Shown in pieces: positions 34,351 through 44,787 of a DNA stretch of 64,000 nt. The notes beneath the pieces were generated by a model, which ran no database searches, had not been told where the DNA came from, and was given only the letters and a program-made list of their open reading frames with translations. The stretch is from Paratinospora sagittata (Eukaryota; Streptophyta; Magnoliopsida; Ranunculales; Menispermaceae). Every line of letters begins with the position of its first letter. Within the stretch, counting starts at the first letter, position 1. The stretch spans positions 21,503,956 to 21,567,955 of the forward strand of contig CM069593.1 of NCBI GenBank assembly GCA_035771175.1, given 5' to 3'. The translations under genes and the position numbers were made by a program.

Positions 34351-35564
34351 CAACTAAATACTAGAAAATAAAATTTTCTATAAAAAAAAAAATTATTCTT
34401 TTACCTAGCAAACACACCATCAGGAAATCCCTATTATCATTTTTTGAAAACAGTCTATTTTCTTTACAAAACATTGAAAATTGTTTTTAAATTCACTTAA
34501 ACCAAACAGTTTTTTCATGTGTTTTGAATTTATGGGTATAAAAAATTATATTAGAATCACAAACCACGTAAGCCCTTTTTTTTCATATTTTTGTTTTTGA
34601 ATTACAAATAAAAGTCATGATAAATATATTAGGTTAAATATAAATGCAAAACAATCTACATTGACACAAAATATTGTCGATGAACACTTTTTTTGTGTTC
34701 ACTATATCACCGGGGAGTCCCATCCCTAGGAGGGCTCGAGGGCTCAAGGGCCTGGTATAAATCTCACAGATCACTTAAATACAAGCCAAAGAGATATAAA
34801 GTCATTAACCAACAAATTTTTTAAAGAGAATTGAATTCTTGAGAGACAAATTAAGTGGTGATTGACATTTACTTGATAAAAAATACTGATTTTCAAGCGT
34901 CAACATAAATATTTAAACGTAAACTCTTTATATATTTGATTTGCCAACTAAATACTAGAAAATAAAATTTTCTATAAAAAATACTATTTTCTAAAAAAAA
35001 AATTATTCTTTTACCTAACAAACACACCATCGGGAAATCCCTATTATCATTTTTTGAAAACAGTCTATTTTCTTTACAAAACATTGAAAACTGTTTTTAG
35101 ATTCACTTAAACCAAACAATTTTTCCATGTGTTTTAGATTTATGGGCATAGAAAACTATATTAGAATTACAAACCACATAAGCCCTTATTTTATTTTTTT
35201 ATCGTATTTTTGTTGTTGAATTACAAATAAAAGTCATAATAAATATATTAGGTTAAACATAAATGCACAATAATTTACATTGACACAAAATATTGTGGAT
35301 GAACAATTTTTTTGTGTTCAGTATTTCACCGGGGAGTCCCATCCCTAGGAGGGCTCAAGGGCGTGCTATAAATCTCACAGATCACTTAAACACAAGCCAA
35401 AGAGATATAAAGTCATTAACCGACAAATTTTTTAAAGAGAATCGAATTCTTGAGAGATGTGTTGTCACCAAATTAAGTGGTGATTGACATTTACTTGATA
35501 AAAAATACTGATTTTCCAGCGTCAACATAAATATTTAAATCGTAAACTCTTTATATATTTGATT
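34351..35564 (+). repeat. tandem duplication of about 0.6 kb (two copies)
   Basis: 34351-34944 and 34945-35564 are head-to-tail copies beginning CAACTAAATACTAG. Each contains GGGGAGTCCCATCCCTAGGAGGGCTC and CACAAGCCAAAGAGATATAAAG and ends CTCTTTATATATTTGATT. Identity is high (over 90% by eye). The second copy is 26 bp longer because of small insertions. Non-coding. Confidence 0.88.
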
Positions 35565-36640
35565 AAACTATAGTTCATCTCACAAGGTAATTTGAGAAGT
35601 TTTATGTTGTTTATTCACAATCTAATACAACTATCTTCCGATTTCTTTCTAAGCTCGAAAAATCGGTTGCATACAAAAGATTAAAAAAAAAAAAAAAAGC
35701 TTAACCTAAGTATCCTCAATCTTAAAAATTTAAGCTATTTTAATATTTAATTAAATGACACAAACTAACGGCTGGTAGCTAATTTAATTAAGGAACTACG
35801 TATAAGTATGGTTAAAATTCAGGTCTCGAGTTCAAGTCTAGGTGTGCTCCTATTTATTAATTTTTGTTGAAAGGGTTAGTCCTAACGTCTTTGTCATGTC
35901 CAATGAAAAGATTAGTTTCGACAAATGGAAGAAAAACGTCTATTGAATGCTAAAAAATCGATAATAAAAAAAATAACAAAAAGATTTATCACATTAAACT
36001 ATTCCTTCAACTTATACCATAATAATATTTTTTCCAATGCAAACCCGAGACAGATCAAGGCTACAATTTAATTGTTCCTTGCCAAAAAATAATACAACTA
36101 ATAAAGAAATACCCATGACATGAAAATGGAAATTAAATAAAGTGGTTATTTTATATTTATTTAAAAATTGGGGTTTTTTATTTTTAAAATTCTTTTGAAA
36201 AAAATAAAATAATTGCGTGACAGAAAGAGAGAGAGAGAGAGAGAGCATTGCTCAGGTTTCTTCGCCAAACAATCATTTGTACCTTAAGATTTCACTAATT
36301 TTCTGGTCAACGCAGAAGCCAAGACGCCCCGGCGCTTACCAAAACACCCTATCCCCAACAAACCCATTTACCTTCGTGTTAAATCAGAACCGTCGGATTG
36401 GAACGAAACAGATCCAACGGTTTCGTAATTAAAGACTTGTGATAAGGGCATATTAGTCTTATAGCGGAAATACGGCATCGTGTTTGCATCATCGGTGATG
36501 ACGTGGTAAAATTAGAACGGTTTATTCAAGAGCGACGGTCGGGATAAAACCTACATTGGATCTCGTAGAACCAACGGCGGAGAAAGAAGTCCTAAGCGCT
36601 TGCAAAGTGGCGAAAGGGTTTTTAAGCCGAGGAGGGTCTC
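35565..36640. other. AT-rich spacer and promoter region of V-ATPase G
   Basis: AT-rich to about 36220, where a (GA)n run (36222-36244) begins. From 36300 the DNA becomes GC-richer and resembles a housekeeping promoter. No gene before the probable leader exon. Confidence 0.5.
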
Positions 36641-36731
36641 TCAAATTTCATTCCCTCGACTTCTCTCCACAGTTTTGGGCGGCGAGACAGCTTCCAGCGA
36701 AGAGATCTCGAGTTTCTTCTGTCGCTAAAGG
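36641..36731 (+). promoter_or_regulatory. probable 5' leader exon of V-ATPase subunit G
   Basis: A GC-richer stretch with CCCTCGACTTCTCTCCAC and GGCGGCGAGACAGC ends at a consensus donor (GTGAGATTC at 36732). It is followed by TC-rich intron-like sequence. A 5' UTR intron from here to the acceptor at 41351-41357 (CTTGCAG), seven bases before the ATG, would be about 4.6 kb. An alternative leader exon is the block ending at 37859 (ATTCG before GTAATTTG). No transcript evidence is available. Confidence 0.45.
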
Positions 36732-36883
36732 GTGAGATTCTCGTTTTTTTCTTTCTTTTAGGGTTTAGTGTTATACGCGCTTTTCTTTGTTGTTTGTGTT
36801 TGATTTGATCGGTTTGTAAGGCTTGAGTTGAGATCTAGATCTTTTACTCTCTCTACTGATTTTAGTGCTGCGGATTATTTTTG

Positions 36884-37201
36884 TACAATTGGCTACCGAC
36901 CTAAAACTCTTTATCATATCAATTATAAAAATGTTTATCAAATTATCAGATAAAAAAAATTGAATAACATTATGACAGTTATCATTTTAATTAGTTCATA
37001 TGATGCGTGAGATTATCACGAACTGCAATGTGTTAGATTTTTTATTTTTTTTTATTAAATGATAATAAGATTTTAATAAATATATAATCCCTTGCATTGT
37101 GATATGAATTAAAAGAATGTCGAAAAAAAAAAGAAAGCACTTGGAACAAATTTTTAACAAGTGGTGAGATTTTAGCCTATGATTTCAATGCTTTTATTCC
37201 A
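36884..37201 (+). repeat. duplicated blocks A and B, copy 2
   Basis: 36884-37122 matches 31743-31990, and 37142-37201 (ACAAATTTTTAACAAGTGG and onward) matches 33256-33320. Here the two blocks are only 20 bp apart; in copy 1 they are separated by about 1.27 kb. Confidence 0.8.
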
Positions 37202-37259
37202 CGTATTTAGGGCGAAACCGGTAATAGTTCTAAGGGTGTAACCAAACCTGATCACCTGA

Positions 37260-37375
37260 TCTGACCAAACCCGATCATTTCGTGTTGGGTTGGGTCGGGT
37301 CATTTTATAAGTGATCCGACTAAACAGGGTCGGGTCTTGGGTTTTGTTAAAACCCGACCCGACCAATTAAATAAC
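37260..37375. repeat. GGGTCGGGT/ACCCGACCC inverted repeat region
   Basis: Repeated GGGTCGGGT units (about 37291-37335) face AAAACCCGACCCGACC (about 37350-37366) and can fold into a stem around GGGTTTTGTTAAAACCC. A related AAAACCCGACCCAACCC recurs at about 37720. Such motifs are widespread in plant dispersed repeats. Confidence 0.55.
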
Positions 37376-37396
37376 CTCCAGAGACCAGCGCAATAC

Positions 37397-37620
37397 CCAT
37401 AACAGTGCCTCTCTCCGTAAAGAGATGATGAGATCAGGTCAATGATTCACAGATTCAGGTGAAAGTTACCAGTGTAACATACTGTATTAGCTGTTAGGAA
37501 AGGTTAATATAATTATTTCCTTGTAAGTATGGTAATCAGAATCCGAATCATTGATTGTTTTATTGAGTTAGTTGGACTAGTCTAATGACCCAGATTGTAG
37601 AATTGTTAGGGCTAGGGTTC
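37397..37620 (+). repeat. left arm of a 0.2-kb inverted repeat
   Basis: Reverse-complement match to 40489-40703. Shared landmarks are GTGCCTCTCTCCGTAAAGAG, GGTGAAAGTTACCAGTGTAACATAC, TTGTTTTATTGAGTTAGTTGG, ACTAGTCTAATG and GTTAGGGCTAGG. It differs by scattered substitutions and a few indels. Confidence 0.82.
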
Positions 37621-37817
37621 TAATCCACTCACTTTCTGCCTTTTTCTTCAGAGTGCTTAGAATTCTATCTCCCTTCTTCTTCTTCACGATTTTAGCAGGT
37701 TGGATGGGTGACTTGGCCAAAACCCGACCCAACCCGCTTCCATCCCTATAATACAGTAATAAAGGGGAAGCTCGAGTCTTGTGTGTTTGGCTTGTCGGTC
37801 TCCGTCGGAAAATCTCA

Positions 37818-38077
37818 TCTTCTTCTAGATTTTTGCCTTCTTGAAAAACATTGGATTCGGTAATTTGATAATCTTCTCTTAACCAAATTACATTATTTTA
37901 TTTAGTTCATTAATTGGATTCTTCTCGATTGAATTGTTATGGTTGCGTTTTCTTCGTGTTGATCTGGGTTTTCTTGAATGGTCACTATGCAATTTTCTGA
38001 ACTTGAGACTTGATCTTGGATTTTTTTGTTCTTTGTTTCAATTTTTTTGCTTGCGGTTCATGGATCTGTTGTGATTT
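37818..38077 (+). repeat. duplicated block C, copy 2, left part
   Basis: Collinear with 33719 onward as far as GTTGTGATTT. There a minus-strand LINE interrupts it; the block resumes at 39182 with GAGAGATAATCTGG. Confidence 0.83.
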
Positions 38078-39181
38078 TTTTTTTTGAAGAGAAACAAAAC
38101 CTTATTAATGAAGGAAGAAAACAAAATACATGGTAGTTCCCAGAAGCACCCAATATGTGCCAAAGGAAAACCAGTAACCCCAATTTTGCCCTGGATCAAT
38201 AATCCCTTACAATAAGCAGTCCCTCCAATTAAGAAACCAACCGGCTAAAGGTATCCCCTTGCCCCAAGGGGAAGCAAAAACCCATGTAGCAGCCAATAGT
38301 TTTGTGCTATCCCAAATCGACTCACAATCTCTCTGGCTATTATTGAACATCATGTCATTTTTCTCAAGCCATAACAACCACATGGTAGCATATAACGCAA
38401 TAAGTCCCATTTCACGTTCTGCTCTAGAGAGATTGGGGAGATGATTAAGAGAAAGCCCCTCATTAACGTCGGAAGGAGCCTTGTAGCACCCCCCCCCGAA
38501 AAGGACAACCACCTATTCCATATCCATTTTGAAAACTGACAAGAAAAGAATAAGTGTTCAACATTCTCGCCATCCTCCATGCAAAATAGGCAACAATGTG
38601 GGGAGATGCACCATGATGTTGCACACCTTTGCAACATGTCACAGGTATTAATACTTCTATGGGAAATTAACCAATCGAAAATCCTAACCTTAGAAGGAAC
38701 ATTGCTTTGCCAAATAACAGGGGAAAGAGGAAACGGTGGATAGGAAGGCGAATCACACAGGGCTTCAAAGAAGGATTTGGTGGTGGAAGTACCATTGGAG
38801 TTTGGGGTTCAAAAGAGACTATCTGGGTGATTAGACAACCAGACTGGGCCAAGGAGAGCTAAAAGGTCTGAAATCTCACCAAGTTCTCTGAGCGTTAAGT
38901 TCCTGGGAAAATGAAAATTCCAAGAAGGAGAAGACGCGAGAAGGGAGAGATGGTGAAGAAAATGGCTAATTGGTATGTTCTTGGCGGATGATAGCCGTAA
39001 AAGGTGGGGGTAAAAGGGGAGTCTCCCAGCCAAGTGTCTTCCCAAAAATGAAATGAGTTGCCATTGCCCACCCGGTTCCTTGAAAGTGTGAGGAATTGTG
39101 GAGCCAACGAGGAAATAAACTTCCATGGACAGCGGTCGGTATGTCGACCTTCCACCTCCACCGAAACTTCCATGAACAATG
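38078..39181 (-). mobile_element. 5'-truncated LINE (L1-like) with zf-RVT end
   Basis: Read on the minus strand, the fragment ends in a poly(A) tail (T run at 38078-38085). Upstream lies a 3' UTR with ATTAATAAGGTTTTGTTTCTC. Above it are broken reading frames of the reverse-transcriptase zinc-binding region: HCCLFCMEDGENVEHLFFSC is the CxxC...HxxxxC knuckle, followed by LIALYATMWLLWLEKND, typical of plant L1 ORF2 C-termini. Several frames are needed, so it is dead. Comparison with the empty site at about 33970 fixes the insertion point. No obvious long target duplication is visible. Confidence 0.85.
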
Positions 39182-39249
39182 GAGAGATAATCTGGATTCA
39201 AGATTGTTGTGAGTATTGGATTTGATTGGGTATGATAGTTCATTTTCGG

Positions 39250-39328
39250 TTTGGTTACATCATGTACCCAATATTTTATGTGGTTTTGTTTGGTTACATC
39301 ATGTACCCAATATTTTATGTGGTTTTCT
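39250..39328 (+). repeat. two tandem copies of a 39-bp unit
   Basis: The unit TTGGTTACATCATGTACCC followed by AATATTTTATGTGGTTTTG occurs twice head to tail (period 39) with no mismatches that I can see. Confidence 0.88.
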
Positions 39329-40488
39329 TCAGTTTTATGTTCTCTTGTCTATATATGTGTAAATGAATAGGAGAAATTTTTTGGAGTTGTGCTGGGAACT
39401 AGTGGATCCTGAAGTACGTACTAACTGAGTTTACTCTGGGTTGAGATTTCGGTGATCCTTTTAGGTTGGTTCTTTTAATATTTTCTTGCGATTGATATTA
39501 GTAGTGGTTCAATGTTCATAAAAAGCTTCAGCAACTCAGGGAAGGCCAACTTTCCAAACAAGTAGTGGTGCATTTATGAGGATAGTCATGGATCACACTA
39601 TTTTTATTTATTTTTTATCTGTTTGTTTTAAGAATGTAGTCGGAATCAATTGTTCATTTAGTTTTCTTGGGTTGGGCAATTGTTGACTGGCTTATACCTA
39701 ATTAGTTTTGTTACTAAGATGATCTTGTTCTTGTTATGGTTGCACACATTTTATTCTTAGCGACTTGGCAAAGGCGATCAGGTATTGATTAATTATTGTT
39801 TGGGTACCTTGAACAACTAGATATGGAGTTTTGTTGTGCTTACTTTTGTGAATGATGCAATGGTAATTAAAGAAGACGAAACAAGAATGCTAGGGCTTTA
39901 CAAGCAAAAGATGATAGTTACATATGTAGTCTTACGAGCAAGGTAGTCCAGATTGTAATCCTAATTAAGATTGCTAAGGGGATCTCAAAGATTAAATGGT
40001 GAGTCATAAGATTCTATTTTTTTTTTAATTTACATTTCAAGTATATATAAAGATGTTAAACAAAGTAGTAAAAAAAAATGTTAAATAAAAGTAAACTAGC
40101 ACTTGTAATACATAAACTAATCCAAAATATCGGGAATATATTACAAAAGGTAGATCTTTATTCTCTAGTCTACAAAATGTTGACAAGGAAATTAAGTTTG
40201 TTATCCTTTCACCCCTTGTAACATTTATTATGTCAATTTCACTTAAGTGTGAAGCTAATATATCAAATTACATGTATTTAAGTGTCCAACCCATATGTCA
40301 CAAAAATTGTAAATGTATACAGGATGACAATATGATTTAAATTTCTAAGTCTACAAAAAATACATTATATATATGACAGAATTACAAATTTTGGTGTTAT
40401 AGTTGAAGGCAGAAAAATGGAAGTTCAAGAAGAAAAGAAGCAAAAAAGGGAAGAAAAAGGCAATTGAAAAAAAAAAAAGTGGACTAGG

Positions 40489-40703
40489 ATCCTAGCCCTA
40501 ACAATTCTACGATCCAGAGCATTAGACTAGTCCAACTAACTCAATAAAACAATCAATGATCCAAATTCTGATTACCATGCTTATAAGGAAATAATTATGT
40601 TAACCTTTCGTAATAGCTAATACGGTATGTTACACTGGTAACTTTCACCTGAATCATTGATCTTATCTCATCATCTCTTTACGGAGAGAGGCACTATTAC
40701 GGG
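40489..40703 (-). repeat. right arm of the 0.2-kb inverted repeat
   Basis: Reverse complement of 37397-37620. The arms enclose about 2.9 kb containing block C copy 2, the LINE and the 39-bp tandem repeat. Confidence 0.82.
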
Positions 40704-41363
40704 AATGGACTAATTTTGGCTCCTTTAGATTTAATCTACTTCTAAGCAACAGAAGCAGATTGAGCACATGAAACTTAATATGCGCTGAACAATTTTTGTA
40801 AATACCTAATATAGTTAGAATTAATTCACCATCATATATATTCACATATATATCTACTTTAATATAAAGTGATGATTTTTTTTTTCTATTTCCATTTTTT
40901 AATACGAAAATTGTACCTCATTAGAGAAAAACTTATTTATATAAGTTCTCACTTTTAAGTAATTTGATGGAAATTTCTAATAATCACATGCATGGCATAT
41001 GCCATTGGCTGATTTTTAAGTATGCAAATTTTACTTCCAAAATGTAAGAATTCTTGAACGACATGAACTAAAGAATGATAGTTGCATTTTTTCTCACCCT
41101 TATAGTTATTTAAACACAAGACCAATCCCACTTCCACAATAATAGGAGTCTTTTAGAGAACTAGACAGTTTACAATTACAAATGTCTTGTGTACAATATG
41201 TGCAATGCAGGTGCATGCCTTTTAAAAGTATCTTTGAAAATCAAAACAAACTTTTATTATGCAGAGTAAGGCTTTTTTTTTTTTTCCTAGGGTTCTGTTT
41301 GCTACTTTAATCAAATCCATTTGATCTTATTTTTAAGGGTTCAATGTGGACTTGCAGGGAAAC

Positions 41364-43401
41364 ATGGACGCTAACAGAGGTCAAGGTGGAATTCAGCTGT
41401 TGCTAGCTGCAGAGCAAGAGGCTCAACACATTGTTAATGCTGCCAGAAATGGTAATTATGATTCTACCTTCTAGTCTTCTATGTATGTGTATTTGTTTGA
41501 GAATCTCTTTTAATGAATTTTCTCTGCTTATGAAATAGAACTTTCATCAAGCCGCAAATAGGTTTACAAATAAAGTTCAAACTTGGATGAAAACTTTCAT
41601 TTATCTAAGAAAGATAGGTATAAGCTGCAATTCAGAAAGTTCAGAGTCATTTTTCACTTTCTTGTGTTTTAGGTTTAAATATTTGTAAAGAGTGCTTATA
41701 TGCTAAAAAGTGATTTAAAATGAAAAAAAAAAAAGTGCTGCAATCACTGTTGACGTTAATAATTGTTTCATGGGTTGAACTTGCATTTTATAATAAGTTG
41801 TAGTGGGGACATGAAAATTAAAGTTGAATGAATTTCTTTTGTATTTTACAGAGGCCACAAATTGAAGTTCTTTTTGGACTACAAGTTTAGGCCAGAAAAT
41901 TGTGCCCAGATTGGGAGTCTTAAAGTCTAAGTCAATTTGAGTTAGATGTTACTAATATAATTAAGTTGGAGTTACCTAGATTCTATGATTTTTGAAGTTG
42001 GTAGATATTGCTAGTTTAGAAACAGTTAAACAGGGTCAGATGATTATCCTTGAAACAAAGGATACTTCATTGTTTGAACTTTGTCATCTTTGTCATCCAC
42101 GGGTCTGACTCATGGTGAGTCACCTAAACTGGGTTTCTTTGTCAGTTGGTCATTCAGCATACTTTGCACTTTTTACATCTGTTTAATTTCTGACTTTGAC
42201 TCACTGGTCCTTGTGTAATACATTGATGTTCATAAGCTATTTAAGTGGTTTAAGGGTCAAGTGAAGGTTCAAATACATGTTTTTGCTTTGTATTGGTCCA
42301 CGGGACTCAGATGGAGATTTGGTGAATAGACACTGACCCCTAATTCCTCTGACATGTCTCTCCATGGACCTCATAGGCCCAATCATCCTTGGTTTATCCA
42401 TGTATTCCCATATAGATTAATCGTATACTATTTTTGTTTCAACAATGGAATGCCAATATCATAAATTCATTTTATGTTATGTAATCCAAATACTTGTAGC
42501 ATTCATAGTAGCTTTTTTGTTTTTTCCCACTCTTCCAACATTATCCTTATCTACCATATTGTGATATTTTACTAAGATGTTAGGTTTAATGTTTGTAGGG
42601 GGTATTAGCTATTTAACTATTCCCTATTTCTTTATATATGGCCTTCTTTGTTAATTTCTAATTACAGTTTCCCCATTTTATTGCCAATGAAGATTTTAAA
42701 ACTTAGTAGTTTATTTTAACAATGGCAGTTTTTTTTAAGCGAATAAATAGTAGAAGTCACATGAACTGCATATCCTATTTCCTCTAAAAAAGGGTATTAG
42801 ACAGTTTTTTCATAGCTGTGTTTCAAATGTAAAATGAGGGATCTGACTGTGTCTCTCCATGGTTTGATCTCTACTTTCAGCCAAAATGGCTAGACTGAAA
42901 CAGGCCAAAGAAGAAGCTGACAAGGAAATTGCCGAATATCGCGCCCAAATGGAAGCTCAGTTTCAAAGGAAGGTTGCTGAGGTAAATAATATGTCAATAC
43001 AATCCATCATCAAAGAGTTAATTTCAGAATCACTTATGCATTAATTAAGACTTGCTTACCATCACTTTCATCCCAATTTTAGAGGGAACAATCTTAAGTT
43101 CCATAAAAAGAATGTTTGTGGCTTTGTGCCATCAGTTTCATGTCTTTTAATGCCTTGAAAGCGGTAAGTTCAATTACTCAACATACAGGTGATGAATGAT
43201 TTTGTTTTGTACTAAGCTTCTTTTTTTTTTCTCATTCTGTCTTGTGGTTGCTTACAGAGCAGTGGAGACTCAGGTGCTAATGTGAAGCGCCTCGAAAAGG
43301 AGACTCAGACAAAGATCCATCATTTGAAATCTGAGTCCTCTCGCATATCCAATGATGTCGTCGAAATGCTCCTGAGGCATGTAACCACCGTGAAGAATTA
43401 A
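41364..43401 (+). CDS. VHA-G: V-type proton ATPase subunit G, 110 aa
   Basis: Exons are 41364-41451, 42881-42981 and 43258-43401, giving 111 codons with TAA. The protein starts [21 protein letters not shown], the conserved subunit G N-terminus. It continues as one long charged helix ([33 protein letters not shown]) and ends in the plant-type C-terminus ([18 protein letters not shown]). Subunit G pairs with subunit E as the peripheral stalk of the vacuolar/endomembrane H+-ATPase, holding the V1 head against rotation. Length equals the plant family norm of about 110. The gene is short, but the first CDS intron is 1.4 kb and a leader intron of about 4.6 kb full of repeats probably precedes it. 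Confidence 0.95.
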
Positions 43402-44787
43402 ATTATGTTATACGTGAAAGTGTTTGAATTCCTTACTGCATCCTGCATGGGTTTTGCATTGGAAACTGAAAGTACCTCTCAATTTGAGAGTGGTGCTTGT
43501 TCTGTTGTTATGTGAAGTCGGAACTTTTTCTTATTTTCATCAAATAAATGTGTCATTTTATGTAATATCGTTCTTGTGTCAGTTCTAAATTATGGGATTC
43601 TGGTGATGTGAATATTGTATAAGTTCTTTTCCATTCCAATCAACTTGCAGATGTTATATATTGATTAGAAAAAACCCTTTCCGACACTGAAGTTGACAGA
43701 TACTTTGTGGTAGAGATTCTCTTGTTTTATTTCGTAGCACGAAAAATGATCCATAAAATTTGACTTTATGTATTAATATTTTGAAAATTGGACCTCGAAT
43801 AATTTTCTTGCAAGTTTATGGCATGTAATGAAATCCGCTTTTCTTCGTAAGCTTTCTACTCTGTTTATGCCTTCATGATTCACAACGTGGCGGACTACTA
43901 TGTGCCTGCACGTAGTCCATTACGTTGTTTACGTGGGTTGGGGAAAGATGAAACAAGCACAGTATCAATCTACGGGACGGAAGCATCTGTTGTCTACTTG
44001 TCTCCTACCAGCCGGTTAGTTACCTCACATAGCTGTATTATTTATTTTATTTTCTACTCGACTCTTTTCCCTTTGCTGCTGAAACGGGAGAGTTTGCATT
44101 CATTCCAGTGGTTCGCTGTTGTAGTTTAACTTCAGATAGAAACTAAGGCTCATTTGATAGGTAATATATTATCTATATTTGGTTTGACTGAATCTGAAAA
44201 ACAGTTTCACTTTTTATTAAAAATAAAGTTATTTTTAAGACAAGAAAAAATCGTTTTCTGTTTTTTTATTTATTTTCAAATTGTATTTTTATTTTTAAAT
44301 CACCAACCAAACAAAATCAGTTTTTCAGATTTTTTTCTTTTTTTTTTTTTAAATTAAAGATGCATGCTGCCACAGAATCATTTGCATATAGTATATCTCG
44401 TTTGTATGGTTCATCTTCCATTTATTATGATATAATGTAGTTGGAAATAAGTTAAGATTTAAGGTTTGCAATATTGGATTGTAATTCCATTGCGGGTGCA
44501 TTCTGAGTTGAACCATATGAAAACTTGGTGCTTCTTGGGTTTCTCCACGAAGTAATCCGTCCTGAATGTCTCCGATCTTTAACCATTCCTTCACGAACTA
44601 AAATCTGCACGGTGAAATATAGAGAAGAGAGAAGAATCATACAAATTATATTCGGCAAAAACAAATAAAAGACAATAATAGCTCAGATAAGACAGCCTTG
44701 TTAGCTTACAAGTCTTGGCACCTCACCTGATAAATAGAGTGTGGGGGAGATGAACCCCTGGCAACTTCACTAAGGTCCCTTTCTCTG
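43402..44787. other. convergent 3' regions of V-ATPase G and HDS
   Basis: 3' UTR of subunit G (AATAAA-like signal in TCAAATAAATG near 43541-43553), then spacer. An 84-codon frame at 43875-44129 is unrecognised and probably chance. Around 44140-44330 an AT-rich MITE-like stretch has CTCATTTGATAGG on the left and CCAACCAAAC on the right. The HDS 3' UTR occupies the right end. Confidence 0.5.

Noticed and set aside
37812..38077. Block C as an independent gene
   Set aside because: No open frame beyond chance; it looks like leader/intron sequence and exists as a duplicate, so it is listed as a repeat.
43875..44129. 84-codon frame in the V-ATPase G/HDS spacer
   Set aside because: No family recognised; second half is hydrophobic AT-driven sequence, and no splice or promoter support.
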